DNA of 13,214 nt from DASYRM01 sp036004405 (GCA_036004405.1 DASYRM010000206.1:1-13214); one strand, 5' to 3'; shown: positions 6,562-13,092, counted from the stretch's first letter. Translations and numbers: made by a program. Notes: generated from the letters alone by a model not told the origin.

Positions 6562-7242
6562 GTGCGAGCGATCGGGCTCTCGTTGCTGCTTGCCCTGGCG
6601 GCGACCGGATTGCCCACCGGAAACCGCCCGGCCGCACAGCAGACAGCCACGGTACGGGGCCGCGTCGTCATCGACATTCCCCCAGGTGGACGGCGGCCCT
6701 CATCCGCGTATCCCTCCCGTGCGGTGGCACAGGCGCAGCTGGCGCCGCCGTCCGAGGTGGAGAACGTGGTCGTGTTCCTCAAGGACGCGCCGGCGCGTGC
6801 CGTGCCGCCCCGGCGCGCGGCCATCCGGCAGCGCGGCGAGACCTTCCTGCCGCATGTCATCGCCGTTCCGGTGGGGTCCACGGTGGACTTCCCCAACGAC
6901 GACCCCATCTATCACAACGTCTTCTCGCTCTCGCGCGCGCGCACCTTCAACCTCGGGCGGTTTCCGCGCGGCGAGTCCCGGGCCGTCAAGTTCGACAAGG
7001 CCGGGATCATCAAGGTGTTCTGCGACATCCATTCGCACATGGCCGCCTCGGTCGTCGTGTTCAACCATCCGTGGTTCACGGTCGCCGACGCCGACGGCAG
7101 CTTCGAGATCGACGATCTGCCGCCCGGCAACCCGCAGATCACCGCGTGGCACGAACGCCTCGGCGACACCACCATCCGCGTGCGCACCGAGGGCGGGCGC
7201 ACGGCCTCGGTGGAGTTCGTGCTTCCGGTGCCGGCGCAGTGA
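6562..7242 (+). CDS. Exported amicyanin-like cupredoxin
   Basis: A 226-residue exported protein. The start is GTG 6562, supported by the signal peptide that follows ('RAIGLSLLLALAATGL', ending 'RPAAQQ') and by the -10 box just upstream. Residues 28-75 form a beta segment with 'ENVVVFLKDAP'; residues 94-166 form a cupredoxin domain with type-1 copper ligands visible as His118 ('IYHNVFS'), Cys154, His157 and Met160 in 'FCDIHSHM'. The Cys-x2-His-x2-Met spacing equals the short ligand loop of amicyanin, the copper donor of methylamine dehydrogenase. His159 is an extra nearby histidine. Residues 168-222 resemble a carboxypeptidase-regulatory-like beta domain ('ADGSFEIDDLPPGN'). It would carry copper and electrons, or sense copper, in the periplasm. 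It is the first gene of a three-gene operon and its stop overlaps the next start (GTGA). No amine dehydrogenase gene is present, so an electron-transfer partner cannot be named. Confidence 0.82.
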   Translation: MRAIGLSLLLALAATGLPTGNRPAAQQTATVRGRVVIDIPPGGRRPSSAYPSRAVAQAQLAPPSEVENVVVFLKDAPARAVPPRRAAIRQRGETFLPHVIAVPVGSTVDFPNDDPIYHNVFSLSRARTFNLGRFPRGESRAVKFDKAGIIKVFCDIHSHMAASVVVFNHPWFTVADADGSFEIDDLPPGNPQITAWHERLGDTTIRVRTEGGRTASVEFVLPVPAQ

Positions 7243-8909
7243 AGCGGCCGCCACGCCTCGTCACCCGAACCATGGGCGTGACCTTCATCACCGTCGCCGT
7301 CATTCTGTCGGTCGTCTTCACCGTGCTTCTGGTCGACGCGCGCGACCGCGTGCGCGCATCCGAGGCCGAAAAGCTCCAAGTCGGCGAACGCGCCTTCTCG
7401 CGGTTCGAGGCGCAGCGACAGCGCGACCAGCTCGTGGCTATCTCGGCGCTGTCCGAGAGCTCCAGCCTGAAAGCCGCGCTCGACACCTATTTCACCGAGC
7501 GTGACAGCGTCGCCTCGAAAGGCGGGGCCACCCCGGCTCAGGACGGCGCACTTCAGGAGACCGTGGCGCGCGAGGTGGAACGGTTGGCCTCGACCATCGG
7601 GGCCAACGTCGTAGCCGCGCTCGATCCGGAAGGGCGCGTGTTCGCGAGCGGCGGCACAGCCGCCGCCCGCTGGCCGGCGGGGCTGCAGGTGCGGCAGACC
7701 TCGAACTCGGCCAACAGCGGCATCGCCATCGTGCCCACCGGCGCTTTCCGCTTCTCGGGCGCGCCGCTCCTCTACGGCGACCGTCCGGTGGGATCGCTGG
7801 TCGTGGCCACCAGCCTCGACACGGTCTACGCCGAGGAACTGAGCCGGCTGGCCGATGCGGGAATCGTCATCACCGTCAACGACGTTCCGGTGGGCGGCAC
7901 GGTGGGCGAGGCGCTCACGCGCGCGGTTGCGGCATCCTCCGGCGAGCTGCGATCGACGATGGCGCTCGGCGGTGAGGAGTACGCGATCCGGACACTGATG
8001 GCCCTGGGGGCGGTGCGCATCTACATGTTGTCGTCGATCGACGCCGTGGCCCGCGGAGCGACGCGCAGCGCGCTCCTCGCCCTGGGCACCATCGCGCTGT
8101 GGGCCTTCGTGCTCGCGGCCTTTGCCAGTCTGTGGCTGGCGCGCACCCTCACCGACCCGATCAATCGGGTGTCGCACGCCATTGCCACGATGACCGCGGC
8201 CCGCGATTTCAGCCGCACGGTGGAGCCGACCGGCAAGAGCCGCGAGCTCGATGCGCTGGCGGCAAGCTTCAACGAGCTGATGGGCGGGCTGACGGCGGCC
8301 GAGGCGGAGACGCGGGCCGCCTACCTCGGGACCATCCGCGCGCTCGCCGCCGCGCTCGACGCGCGCGATCCGTACACCGCCGGCCACTCGGAGCGCGTGA
8401 GCCAGACCTCGGTGGTGATCGCGCGCCAGCTGCAGCTTCCCGAGTCGGAGGTCGCCATCGTGCGCCTTGGCGCGCTCCTGCACGACATCGGCAAGATCGG
8501 GCTGGCCGACGACATCCTGCAGAAGCCCGAACCACTCACGGCCGACGAGTACGAGCAGATCAAGCGCCACCCCGCGCTCGGCGCCCGCATCCTGCGGCAG
8601 GTGTCGTTCCTCGAGCCGCACCTGCCGATTGTCGAGCTCCACCACGAGCGGCCAGACGGTCACGGCTATCCCTTCGGCCTCCGCGGCGACGACGTCCCGC
8701 TGGCGGCCCGCATCGTCCACGTGGCCGACGCCTACGACGCGATGACGAGCGCGCGCGCCTACCGTCCAGCGCGGCCGCCGGGCGCCGCGATGGCGGAACT
8801 GCACCTCTATGCGGGCACCCAGTTCGACGTGGACTGCGTGCGCGCGCTGCACGAGGCGCTGCGCGCGGCGCCAGCCGAGGCACGCGGAGTGCATGATGTG
8901 GCGAGCTGA
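7239..8909 (+). CDS. Periplasmic-sensor HAMP HD-GYP c-di-GMP phosphodiesterase
   Basis: A 556-residue inner-membrane receptor. The start GTG 7239-7241 overlaps the TGA of the cupredoxin gene, so translation is likely coupled. Domains in order: TM1 (about 13-33); a periplasmic sensor of about 240 residues (34-275) shaped like a Cache/double-PAS domain, with 'VVAALDPEGRVFASGG' and 'VGSLVVATSLD'; TM2 (277-301); HAMP (300-352) with 'LTDPINRVSHAI'; and a cytoplasmic HD-GYP domain (365-545). The catalytic signature is intact: 'LLHDIGKI' (His415-Asp416), 'HHERPDGHGYP' (468-478, matching HHExxDGxGYP) and 'ADAYDAMTSARAYRPA'. HD-GYP enzymes bind two or three metal ions and hydrolyse c-di-GMP to pGpG or GMP. 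No GGDEF domain is present, so the protein should lower c-di-GMP in response to a periplasmic cue. Its operon partners suggest a copper or redox cue, which is inference. Confidence 0.9.
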   Translation: MKRPPRLVTRTMGVTFITVAVILSVVFTVLLVDARDRVRASEAEKLQVGERAFSRFEAQRQRDQLVAISALSESSSLKAALDTYFTERDSVASKGGATPAQDGALQETVAREVERLASTIGANVVAALDPEGRVFASGGTAAARWPAGLQVRQTSNSANSGIAIVPTGAFRFSGAPLLYGDRPVGSLVVATSLDTVYAEELSRLADAGIVITVNDVPVGGTVGEALTRAVAASSGELRSTMALGGEEYAIRTLMALGAVRIYMLSSIDAVARGATRSALLALGTIALWAFVLAAFASLWLARTLTDPINRVSHAIATMTAARDFSRTVEPTGKSRELDALAASFNELMGGLTAAEAETRAAYLGTIRALAAALDARDPYTAGHSERVSQTSVVIARQLQLPESEVAIVRLGALLHDIGKIGLADDILQKPEPLTADEYEQIKRHPALGARILRQVSFLEPHLPIVELHHERPDGHGYPFGLRGDDVPLAARIVHVADAYDAMTSARAYRPARPPGAAMAELHLYAGTQFDVDCVRALHEALRAAPAEARGVHDVAS

Positions 8910-9987
8910 CCGCGCGCGCAGTCTGCATCTACCGGCCATGCTGCTGGGGCTGGTCGCGACGATGTGGGCCGCACCCGCCGCGGCGCAGCGGGTCGCCGCG
9001 CCGTCCTGGCTGACGCTCGATACGTCGGCCGACGTGGACCGCGCCGTGGACGCCAACGGCTCCACGACGGGCGGCGCGATCTTCGACGCCTACGTGGCGG
9101 CGCGCGTTGCGCCAGGGCTCGAGATCGTCACGCGCCCATGGGCGCAGCGTCAGGCCAGCGGCGAGTGGAACCGGCAGATCTGGCTGGCCGCCCTGCGCTA
9201 CGAGCACAAGGGCCCGATCGGTGTGCGCGTGGAGGGCGGGCTGATCACGTCGCCGGTGGGCCTCTCGAACCTTTCCCTGCGGCCTCACCTCAACCCCACC
9301 GTGGCGCAGCCGTCGACGCTCTTTCAGGGGCTGCCGCCGCCCGAGGCGCTGAGCCCCCGCATCACGCTGCTCGGCGCCATCTACCCGCTCGGCGTCAGCA
9401 CCACGATCTCGGGCACGCACTGGGACATGCGGGGCGCGGTTATTGACACCTCGCCGGTTCGCGCGCGGAGGACGTTCGGTACCAACCCGCCCCGCTTTAC
9501 GAACATCGTCGTGGGCGGCGGCATCACGCCGATGGTCGGGCTGCGCGTCGGCGGCTCGATGACGCGCGGGCCGTGGCGCGCCGCGGAGGAGCTTCCCCTC
9601 AGCCCGTCGGACCGGATGGCCACGGTCGTGACCGTCGAGGCCGAGTGGGCGTTTCGCTACACGAAGCTGCAGGGCGAGTGGACGCGCGACCGGCTGGAGA
9701 CCAACCTCGGGCACGCGGTGGAGTCGGGGTGGTACGTGCAGGGCCAGCAGACGTTGACGCCGCGGTGGTTCGTGGCCGGACGCGTGGAGCGGCTCGACGG
9801 ACCGCCGCTGCTCGCGCAGCCGCTCGGCCCGCGTCAGACGTTCGCGGGCGCGGAGGAAACCGTGGGGTTCCGCATCACGCCGGAGATCACGCTGCGTGCG
9901 AGCTACCGCGCACGGCGCCTGTTCTCGCAACCGGACTACCTGCACCAGGCGATGGCGTCGGTGGTGTGGGCGAGGCGCTGGTTCTGA
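8896..9987 (+). CDS. Outer-membrane beta-barrel protein of the operon
   Basis: A 363-residue protein with a signal peptide ending 'AAPAAAQ' (residues 25-31), then alternating hydrophobic and polar strands rich in Gly, Arg and aromatic residues, and a C-terminal Phe in 'VVWARRWF', the usual recognition end for barrel assembly by BamA. About 14-16 strands look plausible; segments such as 'FDAYVAARVAPGLEIVTRPW', 'AALRYEHKGPIGVRVEGG' and 'FRITPEITLRASYRARRL' fit beta hairpins. I cannot assign a named porin family. The start is ATG 8896, chosen over ATG 8893 because GGAG (8886-8889) is six nt away. It overlaps the HD-GYP gene by 14 nt, confirming one operon. Its place beside a periplasmic cupredoxin suggests metal or substrate uptake, or a sensor partner; that is inference. 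Confidence 0.8.
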   Translation: MWRADRARSLHLPAMLLGLVATMWAAPAAAQRVAAPSWLTLDTSADVDRAVDANGSTTGGAIFDAYVAARVAPGLEIVTRPWAQRQASGEWNRQIWLAALRYEHKGPIGVRVEGGLITSPVGLSNLSLRPHLNPTVAQPSTLFQGLPPPEALSPRITLLGAIYPLGVSTTISGTHWDMRGAVIDTSPVRARRTFGTNPPRFTNIVVGGGITPMVGLRVGGSMTRGPWRAAEELPLSPSDRMATVVTVEAEWAFRYTKLQGEWTRDRLETNLGHAVESGWYVQGQQTLTPRWFVAGRVERLDGPPLLAQPLGPRQTFAGAEETVGFRITPEITLRASYRARRLFSQPDYLHQAMASVVWARRWF

Positions 9988-9996
9988 CGTACGTAG

Positions 9997-10044
9997 AGGC
10001 GCACCTCTCAGGTGCGCCTGTCAGGCGGACCTGAAGGTCCGCCT
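9997..10044. repeat. Pair of back-to-back hairpins between convergent genes
   Basis: Two nine-base-stem hairpins lie between the OMP stop (9987) and the HupE-like stop (10045). The first is AGGCGCACC/GGTGCGCCT (9997-10005 with 10011-10019) with loop TCTCA and a CGTACGTAG edge facing the OMP gene. The second is AGGCGGACC/GGTCCGCCT (10023-10031 with 10036-10044) with loop TTCA on the minus strand and an edge that contains the TAG stop of the minus-strand gene. Each unit points at the gene it follows, so the pair could act as a two-way transcript end. There is no long T-tract. Confidence 0.85.
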
Positions 10045-11127
10045 CTACACGGGAAAGAACACGCGCTGGACGAACCAGTAGCTGCCGGCCGCGATCACGA
10101 CGACGGATCCGGCCGTGGCGACGCGCGCGCCCAGCAGACTGCTGCGCCGCCGGACGGCTTCGAGAAGCGTGGCGACGAGCAGCACGATGGCGAGCTGGCC
10201 GATCTCGACGCCCACGTTGAACGAGAAGAGCGACCAGCCGAGGGCCTCGCGGGGCAGGCCGAACTCGCGCAGCACGTTCGCGAAGCCGAAGCCGTGCACC
10301 AGCCCGAACACGAGCGCGACCCAGGCCCGCAGATCGCGCCCGTCTCCGCGCACCAGGTTGTCGGCGCCCACGAACACGATGCTGAGCGCGATGGCCGGCT
10401 CGATGAGGCTGGGCGGCGGGGTGACCAGGTTGAGCGCCGCCAACGACAACGTGATGCTGTGGCCGATGGTGAAGAACGAGACGATCTTCAGCAGAGCGGT
10501 CCAGCGGCCGCCGAGGAGCAGCAGTCCGATCAAGAACAGGATGTGGTCCGGGCCGATCAGGATGTGGTGCACGCCCGACGCCGTGAACGTGCGCATCACC
10601 GCCACGGCGCCCTGCGTGGTGCCGGCGTAGTAGACGTATTCCTTGCTGTCCGCGTTGAAGATCAGCTGCTGTTTCAGCTCGCCGGCTTCGTAGATGTTGA
10701 CGAAGGTCTGGTGCAGCGGGTCGTAGGGAAACAGTCGTGTCAGGACGGTCAACGAGCCGGGTTCCTCGTTGGCGATGCGGTACCTGAGCCGCAGCGCGGC
10801 GTCGTCGCGCAGCACCTCGAGACTGATCCACTGCAGATCGAGGCGGCGATCGTCGCTGCGCAGCGTGAGCCGCGGTTTGAGGATGGCGCCGAGCTGCTCA
10901 CGGGTACGCTCGGCCACGTCGTTCTCGAGCAGCCGCTCGGGAGGAGTGATGCCGAGTTCGTGGGCGGCGTCGATCACGTGGACGACGAGCGTGCCCTCGA
11001 TGCCGCCGTTGCGGAACACGACGTCGAGATAGCTGAAGGGCGAGGGGTGCGCGGCAGCGGGCCTGGGCACGGCCAGCAGCGTGGTGACGACGGCCGCCAT
11101 CACGGCCCCGCGAATCGTCCGGCTCAT
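10045..11127 (-). CDS. HupE/UreJ-family membrane protein
   Basis: A 360-residue membrane protein of the HupE/UreJ_2 type, whose best-known members move nickel or other metals. Numbered from ATG 11125-11127: a signal peptide ends 'RPAAA' and the mature chain begins with His27 ('HPSPFS'), a position kept in this family. Residues 27-180 form an extracytoplasmic domain. About six or seven membrane segments follow, carrying the family motifs 'GVHHILIGPDHILFL' (His187, His188, Asp194, His195), 'FFTIGHSITLSLA' (His223), 'GLVHGFGFA' (His278) and 'FNVGVEIGQ'. These His/Asp motifs fit metal binding within the membrane. An upstream GTG at 11154 is in frame, but the ATG leaves a better signal peptide and a -10 box precedes it by ten nt. 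No hydrogenase or urease genes are nearby, so the metal is unknown. The TAG stop lies in a hairpin edge. Confidence 0.85.
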   Translation of the reverse strand: MSRTIRGAVMAAVVTTLLAVPRPAAAHPSPFSYLDVVFRNGGIEGTLVVHVIDAAHELGITPPERLLENDVAERTREQLGAILKPRLTLRSDDRRLDLQWISLEVLRDDAALRLRYRIANEEPGSLTVLTRLFPYDPLHQTFVNIYEAGELKQQLIFNADSKEYVYYAGTTQGAVAVMRTFTASGVHHILIGPDHILFLIGLLLLGGRWTALLKIVSFFTIGHSITLSLAALNLVTPPPSLIEPAIALSIVFVGADNLVRGDGRDLRAWVALVFGLVHGFGFANVLREFGLPREALGWSLFSFNVGVEIGQLAIVLLVATLLEAVRRRSSLLGARVATAGSVVVIAAGSYWFVQRVFFPV

Positions 11128-11137
11128 GAACCGGGAG

Positions 11138-11146
11138 ATCTTAGCA
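11138..11146 (-). promoter_or_regulatory. Extended -10 (TGCTAAGAT) before the HupE-like gene
   Basis: On the minus strand 11146 to 11138 reads TGCTAAGAT, an extended -10, ten nt before the ATG at 11127. Its TAA is also the stop codon of the upstream racemase-fold gene (11141-11143). It would allow the HupE-like gene to be transcribed separately with almost no leader. There is no Shine-Dalgarno before this ATG. Confidence 0.4.
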
Positions 11147-12154
11147 GCCGCCACCGCTAGTCCGCGCGCCCTGATGAAACGGGTCGTCGTGATCGAGGAT
11201 CCAGGTTTCCTCGCCGGTCGGCCACGCCCGGGCGTCCACGTCGACGACGAGCGCCGGCCGGTCCTCGACCATCGAGCGCGACGACAGCCGCCCCGTGAGA
11301 TGCGCGCCGCTCAGCCCTTCGTGCGTGAACGACGCGGGGTCGCCCAGCAGACCAATCGCGTCCAGCACCGCCATCACCGCAGCCGTGGCGCTGCCGCCTG
11401 GCGAGCAGTCCACGGCACCCTGCGCCGTCACGAGGACGGACCGCAGATGTGCCGCCTCGTCGCGCGGCGGCCCCGTGAACAACGCTCCGGCCACGCCCTC
11501 GATTGTGCGGTCGGCCGGATGCACGGCCGTGACGGCGTGGTTGACGGCGGCACAGACGGCCCGTCCGAGTCGCCGCAGTTCGGGCACATGGGCGTCGTCG
11601 ATCGGCACGCCGGCAGACTCGCCGTCCACGAGGGCGTAGAACTCGCCGCTGAACGCGATGTCCACGGGCACCGTGCGGCCAGGCAGCGAGACGGGCACCC
11701 CCGCGGCATGCACGAAGGCCGGCACGCCACGCACGCGCACGTGTCCGGCCGCGGGTGTCCCCACGTGCGCGATCACCGTTCCGGCCGGCGTGTCGAACGC
11801 CAGCATCGTGACGCCGTCACCACCGTCGCCCGTGAAGATAAGACCGTGATCCACTGCCGCCGTCGCGGCGGCGATCACGCCGGGAAGCGCGAAACGCGGG
11901 CAACCCGCGGCGTCCAGAAACACGAGGCCCGCGTGCGCGTCGGCCGACGACGGCTCGGTGAGCAGCACCGCGCTCATGTCCACGTGTCCGCGCGGCGCCA
12001 GCACGAGGCCGCGGCGATAGCGGTCCGCGTGGCGCGCGAACCACGCGGCCTTCTGTGCCTGCGTGCGCCCTTGGGGCGACGGCACGCCATCGACGATGAC
12101 GCGCACAGGTTGGCCGCCGACGTGGTACTCCAAGCTCTTCATTCGATCGATCAC
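11141..12154 (-). CDS. Proline racemase-fold protein lacking both catalytic residues
   Basis: A 337-residue protein that aligns along its length with the proline racemase / hydroxyproline epimerase / trans-3-hydroxy-L-proline dehydratase family: 'YHVGGQPVRVI' (family HTxGEPxR), 'LAPRGHVDMSAVL' (52-64), 'FDTPAGTV' (120-127), 'VPAFV', 'VDIAFSGEFYALVD' (164-177), 'GVAGALFTGPP' (220-230) and 'THEGLSGAHLTGRL'. The two catalytic motifs are changed. Family MCGH is F88-A89-L90-P91, so the first Cys is Ala. Family D-R-S-P-C/T-G-T-G-T is D249-C-S-P-G253-G-S-A-T, so the second Cys/Thr is Gly. It therefore should not racemise or dehydrate by the known mechanism. The frame is intact and no stop or shift is seen, so it looks kept, not decayed. 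The start is GTG 12154 with a -10 box six nt before it; ATG 12142 is the alternative. It precedes the HupE-like gene with 13 bp between. Confidence 0.82.
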   Translation of the reverse strand: MIDRMKSLEYHVGGQPVRVIVDGVPSPQGRTQAQKAAWFARHADRYRRGLVLAPRGHVDMSAVLLTEPSSADAHAGLVFLDAAGCPRFALPGVIAAATAAVDHGLIFTGDGGDGVTMLAFDTPAGTVIAHVGTPAAGHVRVRGVPAFVHAAGVPVSLPGRTVPVDIAFSGEFYALVDGESAGVPIDDAHVPELRRLGRAVCAAVNHAVTAVHPADRTIEGVAGALFTGPPRDEAAHLRSVLVTAQGAVDCSPGGSATAAVMAVLDAIGLLGDPASFTHEGLSGAHLTGRLSSRSMVEDRPALVVDVDARAWPTGEETWILDHDDPFHQGARTSGGGC

Positions 12155-12160
12155 ATCCGC

Positions 12161-12169
12161 ACGCTAGCA
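12161..12169 (-). promoter_or_regulatory. Extended -10 (TGCTAGCGT) before the racemase-fold gene
   Basis: On the minus strand 12169 to 12161 reads TGCTAGCGT. The TAGCGT box ends six nt before the GTG start at 12154, the same spacing as the boxes at 190-195 and 202-207, so the message may begin at the start codon. No -35 and no clear Shine-Dalgarno are seen. Confidence 0.35.
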
Positions 12170-12428
12170 CGAGCAATGCTTCGCCTTGGAAGGATGGGAA
12201 ATGGAGGTACGGCTCCGCATTGCTCGGGCAGTATTTAATTGCCCCGCCTCCGGCGGGGCGATCGGTGTCGGTGCCCTGTGGTGTCCCCCGCCGGGGACCT
12301 TCCTTCATTACGGATGCGGCGGAACAGCGGATTCTCGCCAGATCCGGCGCGTCTCAAGCTGGCCCGCCGCTTGCACAAGTGAGTGGCAACACCGGGGCCC
12401 ACGAACCGGGCCAGGAGGAGATACACCC
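12170..12428. other. Divergent intergenic region with GC hairpin and strong RBS
   Basis: This gap separates the racemase-fold gene (-) from the secreted repeat protein (+). It holds a perfect eight-base hairpin GCCCCGCC/GGCGGGGC with loop TCC (12241-12259), preceded by an AT-rich patch with TATTTAAT (about 12232-12239) that could serve as a plus-strand -10. The leader would then be about 180 nt and carry the hairpin. A strong ribosome site AGGAGGAG (12413-12420) lies before the ATG at 12429. No reliable -35 box or known riboswitch core was recognised. Confidence 0.45.
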
Positions 12429-13043
12429 ATGCGCGCAGCATTCTTGACACCACTCGTTATTGCCGCCGTGGCGTGCTCGACGCTCGCGCTTCCGGCGAAC
12501 GCCAACGCGCAGTGGCGCGATCGCGACGACCGCGGCGTGAGCCGCTTCGGCGGCGAGGCCTACCAGCGCGGCTTCAGCGATGGCGAACGGCTCGGCGACG
12601 AAGACGCCCGTCGCGGGCGCGCGTTCAACGTCCAGAACCATCGCGAGTACCGGGAAGCCGATGCCGGTTACAACCGCAACAACGGCTCGCGCGATCGCTA
12701 CCGCGACGAGTTCCGGCGCGGCTTCACCGAGGGTTATCGCAACGGCTACCGCGACGACGACCGCCTGGATCGCCGTGACAGCCGCAACGACCGCGGCTGG
12801 AACCGTGGCGGCATCCGCAACCCGGGTCAGGCGCGCGGCTTCAGTGACGGCTACCGCAAGGGCGTCGAGGATCGGCGCGCCAACCGTCGCTTCGAGCCGA
12901 ACCGCTTCAAGGAAGTGCGGCAGGGCACCGCGCCCGGCTACAACGGCGACTTCGGCTCGCGCGAGCGCTACACGTTCAGCTATCGCGACGGGTTCCGCGA
13001 CGGCTACGAGGACGGCTTCCGCAGCGGTTACGCGCGGCGGTAA
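12429..13043 (+). CDS. Secreted Gly/Arg/Asp/Tyr-rich two-repeat protein
   Basis: A 204-residue exported protein of unknown function. A signal peptide (residues 1-28, 'FLTPLVIAAVACSTLALP' then 'ANANAQ') leads into a highly charged chain rich in Arg, Asp, Gly and aromatic residues. It is made of two copies of a module of about 65 residues (about 44-110 and 134-204). Each copy begins with 'RGFSDG', passes through 'GYN' and 'GSR[DE]RY', and ends with 'GF..GY..G[YF]' (98-107 'GFTEGYRNGY', 188-197 'GFRDGYEDGF'). The copies are joined by an Arg/Asp/Asn linker (111-133). The even Gly spacing with aromatic partners suggests repeated small structural units or low-complexity sticky behaviour, not an enzyme; no catalytic motif is visible. 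The start is fixed by AGGAGGAG ten nt upstream. A terminator follows 50 nt after the stop, so it is a single-gene unit. Confidence 0.8.
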   Translation: MRAAFLTPLVIAAVACSTLALPANANAQWRDRDDRGVSRFGGEAYQRGFSDGERLGDEDARRGRAFNVQNHREYREADAGYNRNNGSRDRYRDEFRRGFTEGYRNGYRDDDRLDRRDSRNDRGWNRGGIRNPGQARGFSDGYRKGVEDRRANRRFEPNRFKEVRQGTAPGYNGDFGSRERYTFSYRDGFRDGYEDGFRSGYARR

Positions 13044-13092
13044 GAGCTGAAGTCAGGCCAGCCGGGCATTCCGGCGCGCCTGGCGGAGGGAC

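Noticed and set aside
6533..6637. Upstream extension of the M1 peptidase to the first in-frame start
   Set aside because: The extra 35 residues are not signal-like and would overlap the start and promoter of the divergent cupredoxin gene; the double ATG just before a hydrophobic core is a better start.
5442..6908. Long open frame on the minus strand in another frame (488 codons)
   Set aside because: It lies within the M1 peptidase gene, is extremely Arg-rich and low in motif content, and reads as a GC-bias shadow of a gene with a clear zinc site.
5459..7504. 681-codon plus-strand open frame crossing the divergent promoter
   Set aside because: It is antisense to the M1 peptidase, then out of frame across the cupredoxin and receptor genes; its composition is Arg/Gly/Ala shadow-like with no domain or signal.
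6912..9065. 717-codon minus-strand open frame opposite the cupredoxin and HD-GYP genes
   Set aside because: It is a reverse-strand shadow of strongly recognisable genes; His/Arg/Gly-rich with no family motif.
11081..12238. Plus-strand open frame opposite the racemase-fold gene
   Set aside because: The minus-strand frame shows family motifs throughout, while this one is an Arg/His-rich shadow.
12241..12259. Hairpin GCCCCGCC/GGCGGGGC as an intrinsic terminator
   Set aside because: No gene ends into it from either side; it lies between two divergent starts and lacks a T-tract, so it is noted only as a possible leader structure. Its TCC loop also excludes it from the TTCA hairpin family.
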